Source: Dyadobacter sp. 676 (GTDB taxonomy: Bacteria; Bacteroidota; Bacteroidia; Cytophagales; Spirosomataceae). From it: a stretch of DNA of 64,000 nucleotides. Position 1 is the stretch's first letter, and every line of letters begins with the position of its first letter. Both the position numbers and the translations under genes were made by a program. The stretch spans positions 3,373,001 through 3,437,000 of the forward strand of contig NZ_CP159289.1 in assembly GCF_040448675.1 (NCBI RefSeq), written 5' to 3'. Positions 33,027-41,766 of this stretch are shown here, one piece after another. The notes below the pieces were generated by a model, which saw only the letters and a program-made list of their open reading frames with translations, ran no database searches and was not told where the DNA came from.

Positions 33027-35582
33027 TTACCCACACTTCGAAGAGCCGCAGTCTTTACAAGTCAGGCAGCCTTCCTGATATAGCAGGTTGGTGGATCCGC
33101 AGTTCTGGCATTTTTGCTTCACAGCTTCGGTACCATCCGGGATGTAGCGTTTCAATGCGCGTGCCACGCCGGCTTTCCACGTATTGATCGCTTCGTCGAG
33201 TTGCAGGCTGCTGATCAGGTCCACGACCTTTTCGATCGGCATTCCATGTCGTAATGTACTCGAAATCAGTTTTGCATAATTCCAGTACTCGGGGTTGAAT
33301 TTGTAAGAGAGCCCTTCGATCGTGGTTTTGTAGCCACGCATATTTTTATATTGAAAATCATAGCGCGAGCTGCCGTCGGGTTCGCGGTTTTTGATGATAA
33401 GGCCTTCATTGACCCATCTGGGCAATAAAATCCCGTCTTCATCGTCTGCGAAACCGGTAAATATTTCATATGGCCGGCCGTCGATGAGGCCAATGAACGC
33501 GATCCATTTATCCTTTTTGTTCTGAAAACGCACCACATCGGCTTCGAGCGTTTGCGGTCGCTCGGTCGGGAATGGGGCCGGCATGCCTGGTGCCGCCGGT
33601 TCTTCTTTTTTGTCCGTATTGGAGACCAGCACGCCCGAGCGGGAGCCATCGCGATAAACGGTAACACCTTTGCAACCGGCTTTCCAGGCTTCCATGTAAC
33701 ATTCGCCCACGAGTTCCTCGGTCACGTCGTTCGGCATGTTGATAGTCACACTGATCGAGTGGTCCACCCATTGCTGGATCGCTCCCTGCATTTTCACCTT
33801 TTTGAGATAATCCACATCATTGGACGTCGCCTTGTAGTAGGGCGATTTTCTGACCAGCTCGTCCAGGTCTTTCTGCGAGTAATTTTTGGCGGTGTCCAGG
33901 CCGTTAACTTCCATCCACTGTTTGAAACGGTGGTGAAAAACCACATACTCTTCCCAGGAATCGCCGACTTCGTCGACAAAATCGACGCGGACATCCTTGT
34001 CGTTCGGATTCACTTTTCTTCTCCTTTTATAAACCGGAAGGAAAACAGGCTCGATACCCGACGTGGTTTGCGACATCAGGCTGGTCGTTCCTGTCGGCGC
34101 GATGGTCAGCAATGCGATGTTGCGCCGTCCGTATTCCAGCATTTCGTAATAAAGCTGGGCATCCGCTTCTTTCAGTCGGAGGATAAACGGATTGTTTTTC
34201 TCACGCTCCGAATCGAAAATGGCGAATGCGCCTCTCTCTTTCGCAGTATGGACCGACCCGCGGTAGGCCTCCAATGCAACGGTTTTGTGGATTTCAACCG
34301 CGAACGCATTGCCTTCGTCGCTGCCATAGCGCAGGCCCAGCGCGGCGAGCATATCGCCCTCGGCGGTGATACCGATACCGGTCCGGCGGCCTTCGCGGGC
34401 TTTGGTCTGAATGTTCAGCCAGAGGTTGCGCTCGACGCGTTTGACCTCGTCGTCCTCCGGGTCTTCATCGATTTTCTGAAGAATGGCATCGATCTTTTCG
34501 AGTTCGAGATCGATAATATCGTCCATCATGCGCTGAGCGGCGGCAATGTGCTTTTTGAACAGGTCCCAGTTGAACTTCGCCCTGTCGGTGAACGGGTTTT
34601 CGACGTAAGAGAACAGGTTAATGGCCAGGAGCCGGCATGAATCGTAGGCGCATAGCGGGATTTCGCCGCAAGGATTGGTCGAAATGGTCTGGTAGCCGAG
34701 GTCTGCATAACAGTCGGGGACGGACTCGCGGATAATGGTATCCCAGAAAAGGACGCCCGGCTCGGCCGATTGCCATGCATTATGTACGATTTTCTTCCAG
34801 AGCGCCGTTGCATCAATGTCCTTGATATGTGTCGGATTGTCGCTTTTGATCGGATACTGCTGGCGATAGGTTGTGCCTGCCTCCACCGCTCTCATGAATT
34901 CGTCGTCGATCCGCACCGACACATTGGCGCCTGTAACCTTGCCCTGCTCCATTTTGGCGTCGATAAAGCTTTCGGAATCCGGATGTTTGATCGATACCGA
35001 AAGCATTAATGCGCCCCTGCGGCCATCCTGCGCCACTTCGCGCGTCGAATTGGAGAAGCGTTCCATAAACGGCACGATACCAGTGGAAGTCAGCGCCGAG
35101 TTTTTCACCGGCGAGCCTTTCGGACGGATGTGCGACAAGTCGTGCCCTACACCGCCACGGCGTTTCATCAGTTGCACCTGCTCCTGGTCGATCTTCATAA
35201 TGCCGCCATATGAATCGGACGAGCCGCTATTGCCGATCACGAAACAGTTCGAAAGGGAGGCGATCTGGTAAGGGTTGCCGATGCCTGTCATCGGGCTGCC
35301 TTGCGGAATAATGTATTTGAAATCCCTGATCAGGTCAAAAATCCCGGCTTCGCTCATGGGGTTCGGATAGCGCTGTTCGATGCGCGCGATCTCCGATGCG
35401 ATGCGGCGGTGCATATCGTCTGGCGTGGCTTCGTAGATAGCCCCGAAGGAATCTTTCAATGCATATTTATTGACCCAAACGCGGGCAGCGAGATCGTCGC
35501 CCTTAAAATATTCCAGCGAAGCCTGGTAAGCTTCGTCAGCAGTATAGGTTCGTTCTGATTGTGAAGATTTTATGGTTTCCAT
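33027..35582 (-). CDS. nrdJ: Adenosylcobalamin-dependent (class II) ribonucleotide reductase
   Basis: 851 residues. It reduces ribonucleotides to deoxyribonucleotides using adenosylcobalamin, without oxygen dependence. MKRRGGVGHDLSHIRPKGS, NPCGEIPL (active-site Cys) and APTGTTSLMSQTTSGIEPVF are the core class II blocks. The C-terminal end holds two CxxC-type pairs (CQNCG and CKDCGSSKCG), a zinc-ribbon and redox tail. The ATG fits the usual N-terminal region and a promoter 38-45 bp upstream. I looked for a cobalamin riboswitch in the upstream 264 bp and saw none. Confidence 0.96.
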   Translation of the reverse strand: METIKSSQSERTYTADEAYQASLEYFKGDDLAARVWVNKYALKDSFGAIYEATPDDMHRRIASEIARIEQRYPNPMSEAGIFDLIRDFKYIIPQGSPMTGIGNPYQIASLSNCFVIGNSGSSDSYGGIMKIDQEQVQLMKRRGGVGHDLSHIRPKGSPVKNSALTSTGIVPFMERFSNSTREVAQDGRRGALMLSVSIKHPDSESFIDAKMEQGKVTGANVSVRIDDEFMRAVEAGTTYRQQYPIKSDNPTHIKDIDATALWKKIVHNAWQSAEPGVLFWDTIIRESVPDCYADLGYQTISTNPCGEIPLCAYDSCRLLAINLFSYVENPFTDRAKFNWDLFKKHIAAAQRMMDDIIDLELEKIDAILQKIDEDPEDDEVKRVERNLWLNIQTKAREGRRTGIGITAEGDMLAALGLRYGSDEGNAFAVEIHKTVALEAYRGSVHTAKERGAFAIFDSEREKNNPFILRLKEADAQLYYEMLEYGRRNIALLTIAPTGTTSLMSQTTSGIEPVFLPVYKRRRKVNPNDKDVRVDFVDEVGDSWEEYVVFHHRFKQWMEVNGLDTAKNYSQKDLDELVRKSPYYKATSNDVDYLKKVKMQGAIQQWVDHSISVTINMPNDVTEELVGECYMEAWKAGCKGVTVYRDGSRSGVLVSNTDKKEEPAAPGMPAPFPTERPQTLEADVVRFQNKKDKWIAFIGLIDGRPYEIFTGFADDEDGILLPRWVNEGLIIKNREPDGSSRYDFQYKNMRGYKTTIEGLSYKFNPEYWNYAKLISSTLRHGMPIEKVVDLISSLQLDEAINTWKAGVARALKRYIPDGTEAVKQKCQNCGSTNLLYQEGCLTCKDCGSSKCG

Positions 35583-35619
35583 TGGCTGGTATCAGGCTTT
35601 TTGAAGAAGTTGAGAACTT

Positions 35620-35627
35620 CAAATGTA
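35620..35627 (-). promoter_or_regulatory. -7 promoter element for nrdJ
   Basis: Read on the minus strand this is TACATTTG, an exact TAnnTTTG match, 38 bp upstream of the nrdJ ATG. The region 35640-35760 is very AT-rich and has no other recognised feature. Confidence 0.6.
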
Positions 35628-35779
35628 TATATTTTGGAGATTAAAAGAAAGTTTTTCCTAGAAAAAGTTTACAAAAAATAAAATTTAACTCATTGTATTT
35701 CAATTGATTAACATTTAATAATTTTTGAAAAGTTTGCAAATTTTGATTTTCTTCTAAAAGCTGCTTTTAAATATGTTAC

Positions 35780-35806
35780 AAAAAAAACCGGCTCATCCGA
35801 GACCGG
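35780..35806 (-). terminator. Terminator of the heme operon (after hmuS)
   Basis: On the minus strand, CCGGTCTC pairs with GAGCCGG (one bulged base) and is followed by eight T residues. It lies about 40 bp after the hmuS stop codon. Confidence 0.8.
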
Positions 35807-35846
35807 CAATTTTTAATTACTATGGCGAAATTATGTCAAATCGTTG

Positions 35847-36911
35847 CTACGATTGCTTTTCTGCTTGGAGTTTGACGGAATACCGTTCGATCAGTGCGGG
35901 CCATTCGGCCAACTCGGGAATGCCGGGCTTGCGTTTTCCAAAAAACTGGCAGAACATCACGCCGTCCTTGTCGATGAGTTCGATGCCGGTGACGACGCCG
36001 TCCGCGGTCGGTTTTCTCACTACCCATGCTTCGTCGATCGCGTCTTCGCGGAGGTGGAGGTTGAACTCGGGATCCATCACATTCAGCCATGGGCCCATTA
36101 CAAATATCTTTTTGATCGGGCCGGTGTGTATTTGAATGCAGTTAGGATTTGAAACAAACACCATAACCGGTAGCTCCGCTTCCGAAATTGCGTCGAAGAG
36201 CGGCTTCATGCTCTCGGGCCTGATGCGATGTGCATAACCTTCGGGGGCATTGCGTAAGGCCTGTTTCCTCGACAGGTTGTATTTGCGAAGCAGTGTGAAG
36301 AAGTCGTGGGTGTCTTTCAGGGCAAGCCATTCCTGCCGGAACGCAGTTTTGTCGGGCTCCACAGCTTCTTCCGGCTCGGCCAGCTTCTCTTTTTTCTCAT
36401 TTACAAACAGGTTAACATCCTGGTCGGCGGCGAGGTATTTGGTCGTCAGGGCGTCATAGGCTTCCTTGTTGCTTTTTTCCGTCAGGTAAATTTTATGCGC
36501 CGCGTCGCCGAAGCTGTTGAAGAATTGCAGGCTGTAACGGCCGTCTTCCGAAACGGCAAAGCCAAATTTCCAGTCGCCGAGGAACAGGCGAAGGTCAATA
36601 TCCTCGCCGAGTACCAGCCCGACATGGTTATTGAAAGATATTTTTTCGTAAACGCCTTTGCGCTCGTGCACCACGTGGTCGTTCCGCGTGAGCGCCATTA
36701 CGTGCCCGAGCGAGCCCACTTCCTTGATCAGCTCTCTGAAATCGCCGTCGAGCAGTTGTACATTTTCTCCAAGGCCTGTGGCCAGGAGTTCGGCTTCGGA
36801 GGTGCCGAGCGCTTTCGCGGCGTCGCGGATGCGCGTTTTGGGATTCGCTAGCTTGTATGCTGCCCAGCGTTCTTTCAGTTCGGTTCTGTCGGGTGAAAGG
36901 GTTGACTTCAT
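35847..36911 (-). CDS. hmuS: Hemin-degrading factor, HmuS/HemS/ChuX-fold
   Basis: 354 residues made of two similar halves, as in HemS/HmuS. The first half ends with GDWKFGFAVSEDGRYSLQFFNSFGDAAHKIYL near residues 140-170. The second contains VMVFVSNPNCIQIHTGPIKKIFVMGPWLNVMDPEFNLHLR near 250-290, matching the ligand-pocket block of the family. It takes heme from the importer and stores or breaks it down in the cytoplasm. It is the last gene of the leftward heme operon, 27 bp after hmuV, and is followed by a terminator. Confidence 0.93.
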   Translation of the reverse strand: MKSTLSPDRTELKERWAAYKLANPKTRIRDAAKALGTSEAELLATGLGENVQLLDGDFRELIKEVGSLGHVMALTRNDHVVHERKGVYEKISFNNHVGLVLGEDIDLRLFLGDWKFGFAVSEDGRYSLQFFNSFGDAAHKIYLTEKSNKEAYDALTTKYLAADQDVNLFVNEKKEKLAEPEEAVEPDKTAFRQEWLALKDTHDFFTLLRKYNLSRKQALRNAPEGYAHRIRPESMKPLFDAISEAELPVMVFVSNPNCIQIHTGPIKKIFVMGPWLNVMDPEFNLHLREDAIDEAWVVRKPTADGVVTGIELIDKDGVMFCQFFGKRKPGIPELAEWPALIERYSVKLQAEKQS

Positions 36912-36938
36912 TTCTTTATTATGATGAATAGTGATTAA

Positions 36939-37733
36939 TCAGGATATGTCATAAATGGGTGTCGCATGAGGCACAATTACGGGGTAAGGCATGGCTTCGA
37001 ATCTGATAATCTGTACGGGCAACCCAAATGCCTCGTGGATCGCCTGTGCGGTCAATACGCTATCGGGCGGGCCGATGGCACGGATGCGTCCTCCTTTCAG
37101 CATCAACACGCGGTCGGCATATTGCAACGCCTGGTTCAGATCGTGGATCACGGCGATTACCGCGAAATTCTTGCGGGTCAGTTCTTTTGCCAGTTCGAAT
37201 GTCTCGTATTGATGCAGGAGGTCCATTCCGGTGGTTGGCTCGTCGAGCAGGAGCAGGCCGTTTTCAATTTCCCACACCTGCGCGAGTACCCTTGCAAGTT
37301 GTACGCGCTGCTGTTCGCCGCCGGATAGCGCCGGGTAATGCCGGTTCCTCAAATGGCCAATACCGACTTTTTTCAGACACTGGTCGACGATCGCCAGGTC
37401 GCGCTGGGCGGGGGCATCGTCGTAGAACGGATAGCGGCCCATCAGCACGATCTCGTGGGAAGTAAACGAGAGGGTGATATTATTTTGTTGCGACAACACT
37501 GCCCGCCTTCTGGCCAGGTCTTTCAGTTTATACCGGCGGAGGTCCCGGCCATGGAGCTGTACGGTACCCGAGGTGGTACCCAGTTCGGCGGAAAGTATTT
37601 TGATCAAGGTGGATTTGCCCGCCCCATTTGCGCCTATAATCGCCCAGAACTCGCCAGGTTTTGCACAAAAGCTCACGTTTTCCAACAATTTCCGCCCTCT
37701 GATTTCAAAACCCGCATCGCGTACCTCGATCAT
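36939..37733 (-). CDS. hmuV: Heme ABC transporter ATP-binding protein
   Basis: 264 residues from the ATG at 37733, which overlaps the hmuU stop by 4 bp (ATGA). Walker A is GANGAGKSTL near residue 37, the signature LSGGEQQRVQLARVLAQ near 140, Walker B LLLLDEPTTGMD near 167, and the switch histidine lies in VIHDLNQ. It powers heme import across the inner membrane with HmuU. A much longer in-frame extension upstream lies inside hmuU and is not coding. Confidence 0.95.
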   Translation of the reverse strand: MIEVRDAGFEIRGRKLLENVSFCAKPGEFWAIIGANGAGKSTLIKILSAELGTTSGTVQLHGRDLRRYKLKDLARRRAVLSQQNNITLSFTSHEIVLMGRYPFYDDAPAQRDLAIVDQCLKKVGIGHLRNRHYPALSGGEQQRVQLARVLAQVWEIENGLLLLDEPTTGMDLLHQYETFELAKELTRKNFAVIAVIHDLNQALQYADRVLMLKGGRIRAIGPPDSVLTAQAIHEAFGLPVQIIRFEAMPYPVIVPHATPIYDIS

Positions 37734-38836
37734 AGCCGTTTCCGTTTTTGTTCCCGCAAAATATAAATGAAGAAAGGTGTACCGAGCATGGCCGTGAGGA
37801 TGCCGATCGGGAGTTCCGACGGCGCTACGATGGTACGCGAGAGGGTGTCGGCCAGGGTTAGTACAACGGCGCCGGAAAGAGCCGATCCGATGATCAGCGT
37901 CCGGTGGTCCGGTCCGAACAATGTGCGTATAATGTGCGGAACGACAAGTCCGACGAAGCCGATAGTCCCTGCAATAGCCACCGACGCGCCTACGCCCAGG
38001 GTTGCCAGGATAATCACCTTTTGTTTTAAAGATGTCATGTTCACCCCCAGGCTTGCCGCCTGACTCTCTCCAAGCACGAGTAGGTTCAACGCTTTGGAAA
38101 GATAGGGCATGAAAATGATAGAAACTCCTACAAACGGCGCTACGGCCATCACCGACGTCCAGTTGGCCCCGCCGAGACTGCCCAGGTTCCAGAAGGTAAT
38201 ATTTCGCAGTTGTGCATCGTCGGCGAGGTAGGTCATCAGTCCGGTCATGGCGCCTACAAATGCATTGATTGCTATCCCGCAAAGCAGCAGTGTGGCAATG
38301 CCTCCCTCTCCCGTGACTTTGGAAAGCTGGTACACCAGGAAGGTCGTACAAGCTGCGCCCAGAAATGCCGCAAACGAAATGCCGTATGCGCCCGCGACTT
38401 CGTTCAGCATTCCGAAATATTTAACATTGAGCATAATGACAAAAACGGCAAAAAGCGAAGCGCCGGAAGTTACACCGATGAGCGTGGCGTCGGCAATGGG
38501 ATTGCGGAAAAGTCCCTGCAATGCCGCACCTGCTATCCCCAACGCCGCTCCGATCAGCACCGCCAGGCATACCCGCGGCAGGCGGATGATCCAGAAAACG
38601 ATCGATTTCTGTTCCCCGACATGCGTTTCGGATATCCAGCCGAGTTTGAATGCGATAATCTCTGAAAGCTCGCGTACGGAAATCGGCAATGCACCTGTGC
38701 AGGCGGCGAACACAACGCAAGCCAGCAGGATCGGCCCCAGGACCCACGCCATTTTGCCCGTTGAAGAAGGTAGAATGTGCTTTCGCGCGGTTTCCTTCCT
38801 GACTGTTTCCCGCTCATTTACCGTGTCTGTCAGCAT
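37730..38836 (-). CDS. hmuU: Heme ABC transporter permease (FecCD family)
   Basis: 368 residues with about nine or ten hydrophobic segments. RLPRVCLAVLIGAALGIAGAALQGLFRNPIADATLIGVTSGAS (about 88-130) is the family's hallmark, and GFVGLVVPHIIRTLFGPDHR near 290 carries the coupling loop to the ATPase. HmuU forms the inner-membrane heme channel. It overlaps hmuV by 4 bp and is 6 bp after the hmuT stop, so the operon is tightly packed. Confidence 0.95.
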   Translation of the reverse strand: MLTDTVNERETVRKETARKHILPSSTGKMAWVLGPILLACVVFAACTGALPISVRELSEIIAFKLGWISETHVGEQKSIVFWIIRLPRVCLAVLIGAALGIAGAALQGLFRNPIADATLIGVTSGASLFAVFVIMLNVKYFGMLNEVAGAYGISFAAFLGAACTTFLVYQLSKVTGEGGIATLLLCGIAINAFVGAMTGLMTYLADDAQLRNITFWNLGSLGGANWTSVMAVAPFVGVSIIFMPYLSKALNLLVLGESQAASLGVNMTSLKQKVIILATLGVGASVAIAGTIGFVGLVVPHIIRTLFGPDHRTLIIGSALSGAVVLTLADTLSRTIVAPSELPIGILTAMLGTPFFIYILREQKRKRL

Positions 38837-38842
38837 CGCATT

Positions 38843-39673
38843 TTAATTAACTTTTTGAGAAAGTTCCAGGGCCGCTTTACCGAGCCGGGGCCCGAAGCCG
38901 GTCAGTAACTGACCGTCCATCGTTACGATCCTGCGATTTTTGCCGGCATTGGTATTAGCCACGCCCGGCAGTTTCAGCAAGCCGTTTGTTCCTTCGAGGC
39001 TTTCGAGGCCGCTTGAGAACAGTACAAGCACGTCGGGATTGGTGCTGACAAGCGACTCCGCGGTGAGTGGTTTGAAATCCGTGAAGCCACTAACGGCATT
39101 CCTGTGCCCGGCCAATGCGAACATTTTGTCCAGTGAAGTGCCTGTGCCCGAAACCATTAATGTGCCCGCTCCCCGGGCGTAGATGAAGAGCAATTTTTTG
39201 GGATTTGCCGGCACAGGGATCTTCGCCAGATCGGCTTGCAGCGCTTTGACCATTTTTTCAGCCTGTGTACCGGCATTAAAATAGGCGCCTACTTCGCGGA
39301 TCAGTTTGATCGCACCTTCCTTGGAATATTCGTGCCTGAACGCGACAACTTTTTTACCGCTGCTGTTTAGCTGCTTCACGACCCCGGGCGGTAGCATGCT
39401 TTGGTCGGTATAAACGATCACATCCGGGTTCAATGCAAGGATTCCTTCCGCCGCGATCGTGCGGTTATGCCCGATTTTCGGCAGTTTTTGGAGAGAGGCG
39501 GGGTAAGTGCTCGTCACATCCACGCCCACGAGCTGTTTTTCCAGGCCAAGACCCACCAGTATTTCACTCAATGTCCCGTTCGCAGACACGATCCGGAGCG
39601 CTTTCGGGTAGCCGACCTCCGCCGTCCACAGCATTACCAGTAAACAAATCAAGAATCTCGAAACAGGTCGCAT
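38843..39673 (-). CDS. hmuT: Heme ABC transporter periplasmic binding protein
   Basis: 276 residues. A signal peptide covers about the first 24 residues (FLICLLVMLWTAEVGYP). The mature part starts with RIVSANGTLSEILVGLGLEKQLVGVD, the usual opening of heme- and cobalamin-binding proteins of the cluster A fold. IGHNRTIAAEGILALNPDVIVYTDQSM and VALFRHEYS-like stretches follow. The heme-coordinating residue cannot be fixed by eye. It sits between a short Cys/His protein and hmuU with gaps of 10 and 6 bp. Confidence 0.93.
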   Translation of the reverse strand: MRPVSRFLICLLVMLWTAEVGYPKALRIVSANGTLSEILVGLGLEKQLVGVDVTSTYPASLQKLPKIGHNRTIAAEGILALNPDVIVYTDQSMLPPGVVKQLNSSGKKVVAFRHEYSKEGAIKLIREVGAYFNAGTQAEKMVKALQADLAKIPVPANPKKLLFIYARGAGTLMVSGTGTSLDKMFALAGHRNAVSGFTDFKPLTAESLVSTNPDVLVLFSSGLESLEGTNGLLKLPGVANTNAGKNRRIVTMDGQLLTGFGPRLGKAALELSQKVN

Positions 39674-39683
39674 TTCAGGGTCT

Positions 39684-40031
39684 CTACTTTTTATAGGAAA
39701 AAATTTTATCTACTTCCAGAACCAGCAGCGCCTCCTGGAACATGGTCCGGATCTCTTCCAGCTCGGTATCGTCGAAAGAAAGCATGAAGTTCGGGATGGG
39801 CGATGGTAACAAACGGGTTTTGCCATGGGGAAGCGCTTCGCCGGGGCTGTGGAGGTGGTACTGGTCGTACAATATGGATTGAAATCCCCTCAGGCCATCT
39901 TCCGTGAACAGGAAGAGCACATTGCCGTAGGCGAAATTGAAACGCGTGCAGCAGTGGCACTGCCCGATGTAACCTTTGGCTGTCTGGCTCAAAATCCTTA
40001 ACGAGTTGTATGAATGCGGGTCTTCCTGCAT
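39684..40031 (-). CDS. Short CxC/CC-motif protein heading the heme operon (possibly DUF6686)
   Basis: 115 residues from the ATG at 40031. A TTG at 40091 would add 20 residues but overlaps a -7 element. The notable segment is YIGQCHCCTRFNFAYGNVLF near residues 19-38, a His/Cys cluster that could bind iron or heme. The rest has no clear domain and no signal peptide. Its family assignment to DUF6686 is from memory and uncertain. It is the first gene of the heme operon, 10 bp before hmuT, so a role in iron or heme handling is likely but unproven. Confidence 0.6.
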   Translation of the reverse strand: MQEDPHSYNSLRILSQTAKGYIGQCHCCTRFNFAYGNVLFLFTEDGLRGFQSILYDQYHLHSPGEALPHGKTRLLPSPIPNFMLSFDDTELEEIRTMFQEALLVLEVDKIFSYKK

Positions 40032-40112
40032 AACCTTTAAATGATCGTGGATGTAAATGCTTTCCTGGGTTCCGCCATTTACCGGGAGCAAATATATGAT
40101 ATTAATTTAGAC

Positions 40113-40120
40113 CAAATATA
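40113..40120 (-). promoter_or_regulatory. -7 promoter element of the heme operon
   Basis: On the minus strand TATATTTG, an exact TAnnTTTG match; a second copy occurs at 40089-40096. The flanking DNA is AT-rich, but I could not recognise a convincing Fur box. Confidence 0.5.
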
Positions 40121-40206
40121 AATAAAGAATAAAAATTTCACTCTTCGTTTCCGGAATCCTCTGTCAGACTTCTTATTATTGTAAATTGATAAGTTGCCCA
40201 ACGGCT

Positions 40207-41526
40207 ATGGGTAACGCGTCGTACGAACTGTTTCATTCCTATACCCGACCGCCGTTGAAAAAGCTTGTTACCAACCTGACCTTCTGGGTCCTGACCGCCA
40301 TCACCGCCGGCGCGTTGCTCGGCCACTATGCGCCCGACAAGGCGGTTGAAATGAAGTTCCTCGGCGAAGGTTTTATTTCGGTCGTGAAGCTTTTCATTAA
40401 CCCGATTATATTCCTGACCATCACCCTTGGCATCGTCGGAATGGGCGATTTGAAAAAGGTGGGCAAGGTAGGGGCCAAGGCGCTGCTTTATTTCGAAGTG
40501 GTAACGACCCTGGCGCTCGTTGTGGGCATTATCGTGGCCAATATCATCCGTCCCGGGCAGGGTGTCGTCACCGGCGCGCTCGAAAAAGGGGATATTTCCA
40601 AATATGCCGGGAAGGCGCACGATTTCAGCTGGCTGCAATTTTTCCTGGATAATGTGACGCTGCAGGTACTGCTGTTCGCACTCGTTTTCGGTTCGGTACT
40701 GAGCCGCATCGAAGCCAGGCGGCGCGTTGTCGACGGCTTGAATTTCGTTTCGAAATACGTTTTTAAAGCCCTGCACCTGGTTATGCTATTCGCTCCGATC
40801 GGTGCGTTCGGCGGGATGGCATTTACGATCGGCAAATATGGTATTGATACGCTGCTGCCGCTTGCCAAGCTCATGGGAACCGTTTACGCGACGATGGCCG
40901 TGTTCATTTTCGGAGTTCTGGGATTGATTTTAAGAACCTATAAAATCAGTCTCTGGCGTTTTTTGAAATACATCCGGGAAGAGCTGCTGATTGTGCTCGG
41001 CACCTCGTCTTCCGAGGCCGGATTGCCCTCGTTAATGGGGAAACTGGAACGGATGGGTTGTTCCAAGCCGGTCGTCGGCCTTGTGGTGCCTGCGGGATAT
41101 TCTTTCAATCTCGACGGGACAACGATTTACCTTTCGATGGCAACGATCTTCCTGGCGCAGGTTTTCAATGTGCATTTGAATATGGGGCAGATATTTTCGC
41201 TCATCGGTATTCTGATGGTCACTTCCAAAGGTGCAGCAGGGGTAACGGGAAGCGGTTTTGTGGTGTTGGCATCAACATTAACGGCCATTAAAGTAATCCC
41301 CGTAGAAGGGCTGGCATTGCTGCTCGGAGTCGATCGTTTCATGTCGGAGGCCCGTGCGATTACCAACTTTATCGGCAATGGCGTCGCCACCATCTGGCTT
41401 GCAAATAATGAAAAGGAGTTCGATCGCAGCAAAATGGAATATGCATTCAATAATATCCGGGAGACGGAGAATGTGGTAACGGATAATCTGAGCGATGTTA
41501 CCCAGCCGCAGGGGACCAAGTTGTAG
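40207..41526 (+). CDS. Dicarboxylate/amino acid:cation symporter (DAACS family)
   Basis: 439 residues from the ATG at 40207. About eight membrane helices plus two re-entrant loops fit the GltP/DctA fold. LGTSSSEAGLPSLMGKLERMG near 260 is the serine-rich HP1 hairpin, YSFNLDGTTIY near 299 the NMDGT-like motif (here NLDGT), and TSKGAAGVTGSGFVVLASTL near 340 the HP2 hairpin. DRFMSEARAITNFIGN matches the substrate-binding end of TM8. It takes up C4-dicarboxylates or glutamate/aspartate with protons or sodium. It is a single gene divergent from the heme operon. Confidence 0.92.
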   Translation: MGNASYELFHSYTRPPLKKLVTNLTFWVLTAITAGALLGHYAPDKAVEMKFLGEGFISVVKLFINPIIFLTITLGIVGMGDLKKVGKVGAKALLYFEVVTTLALVVGIIVANIIRPGQGVVTGALEKGDISKYAGKAHDFSWLQFFLDNVTLQVLLFALVFGSVLSRIEARRRVVDGLNFVSKYVFKALHLVMLFAPIGAFGGMAFTIGKYGIDTLLPLAKLMGTVYATMAVFIFGVLGLILRTYKISLWRFLKYIREELLIVLGTSSSEAGLPSLMGKLERMGCSKPVVGLVVPAGYSFNLDGTTIYLSMATIFLAQVFNVHLNMGQIFSLIGILMVTSKGAAGVTGSGFVVLASTLTAIKVIPVEGLALLLGVDRFMSEARAITNFIGNGVATIWLANNEKEFDRSKMEYAFNNIRETENVVTDNLSDVTQPQGTKL

Positions 41527-41547
41527 TATTTAAAGGCGATTCCTGAA

Positions 41548-41749
41548 ATGAACTATCAAGATTCTATTATTTCGGATTCGCGTATCATGCCCGGAAAACC
41601 GGTGATTAAGGGAACCCGATTGATAGCTGAATTGATTCAAAAAAATGCGTAGGGATGCGACGGCTTCCGACTTAATCATAATGTATCCCGGCCTAAGCGG
41701 GGAATGCATCAGGCTGCGTCGGTCTTTCAACTATAAATTTGCGTTTTAA
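41548..41749 (+). pseudogene. Frameshifted remnant of a DUF433 (COG2442) antitoxin-like gene
   Basis: The ATG at 41548 opens 34 residues with the DUF433 hallmark IMPGKPVIKGTRL, then stops at 41650-41652. Right after an A7 run (41639-41645) another frame continues with MRRDATASDLIIMYPGLS, which matches the second half of the domain, and ends at 41749. DUF433 proteins are usually partners of PIN-like toxins; no partner gene is seen. The tail after YPGLS is unlike the family, so the gene is probably decayed rather than only misassembled. Confidence 0.65.
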
Positions 41750-41766
41750 AATAAAGTACCTTTTAT

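Noticed and set aside
35583..35846. Cobalamin riboswitch upstream of the B12-dependent ribonucleotide reductase
   Set aside because: The AT-rich leader lacks the conserved B12-box-like sequence and the GC-rich stems; only a simple promoter element is visible.
36939..38351. A 470-residue ATPase fusion in the heme operon
   Set aside because: The upstream part is the hmuU gene read in another frame; the real ATPase starts at 37733 with a 4-bp overlap.
40060..40130. Fur box in front of the heme operon
   Set aside because: The region is AT-rich with two -7 elements, but no convincing 19-bp Fur palindrome could be recognised.
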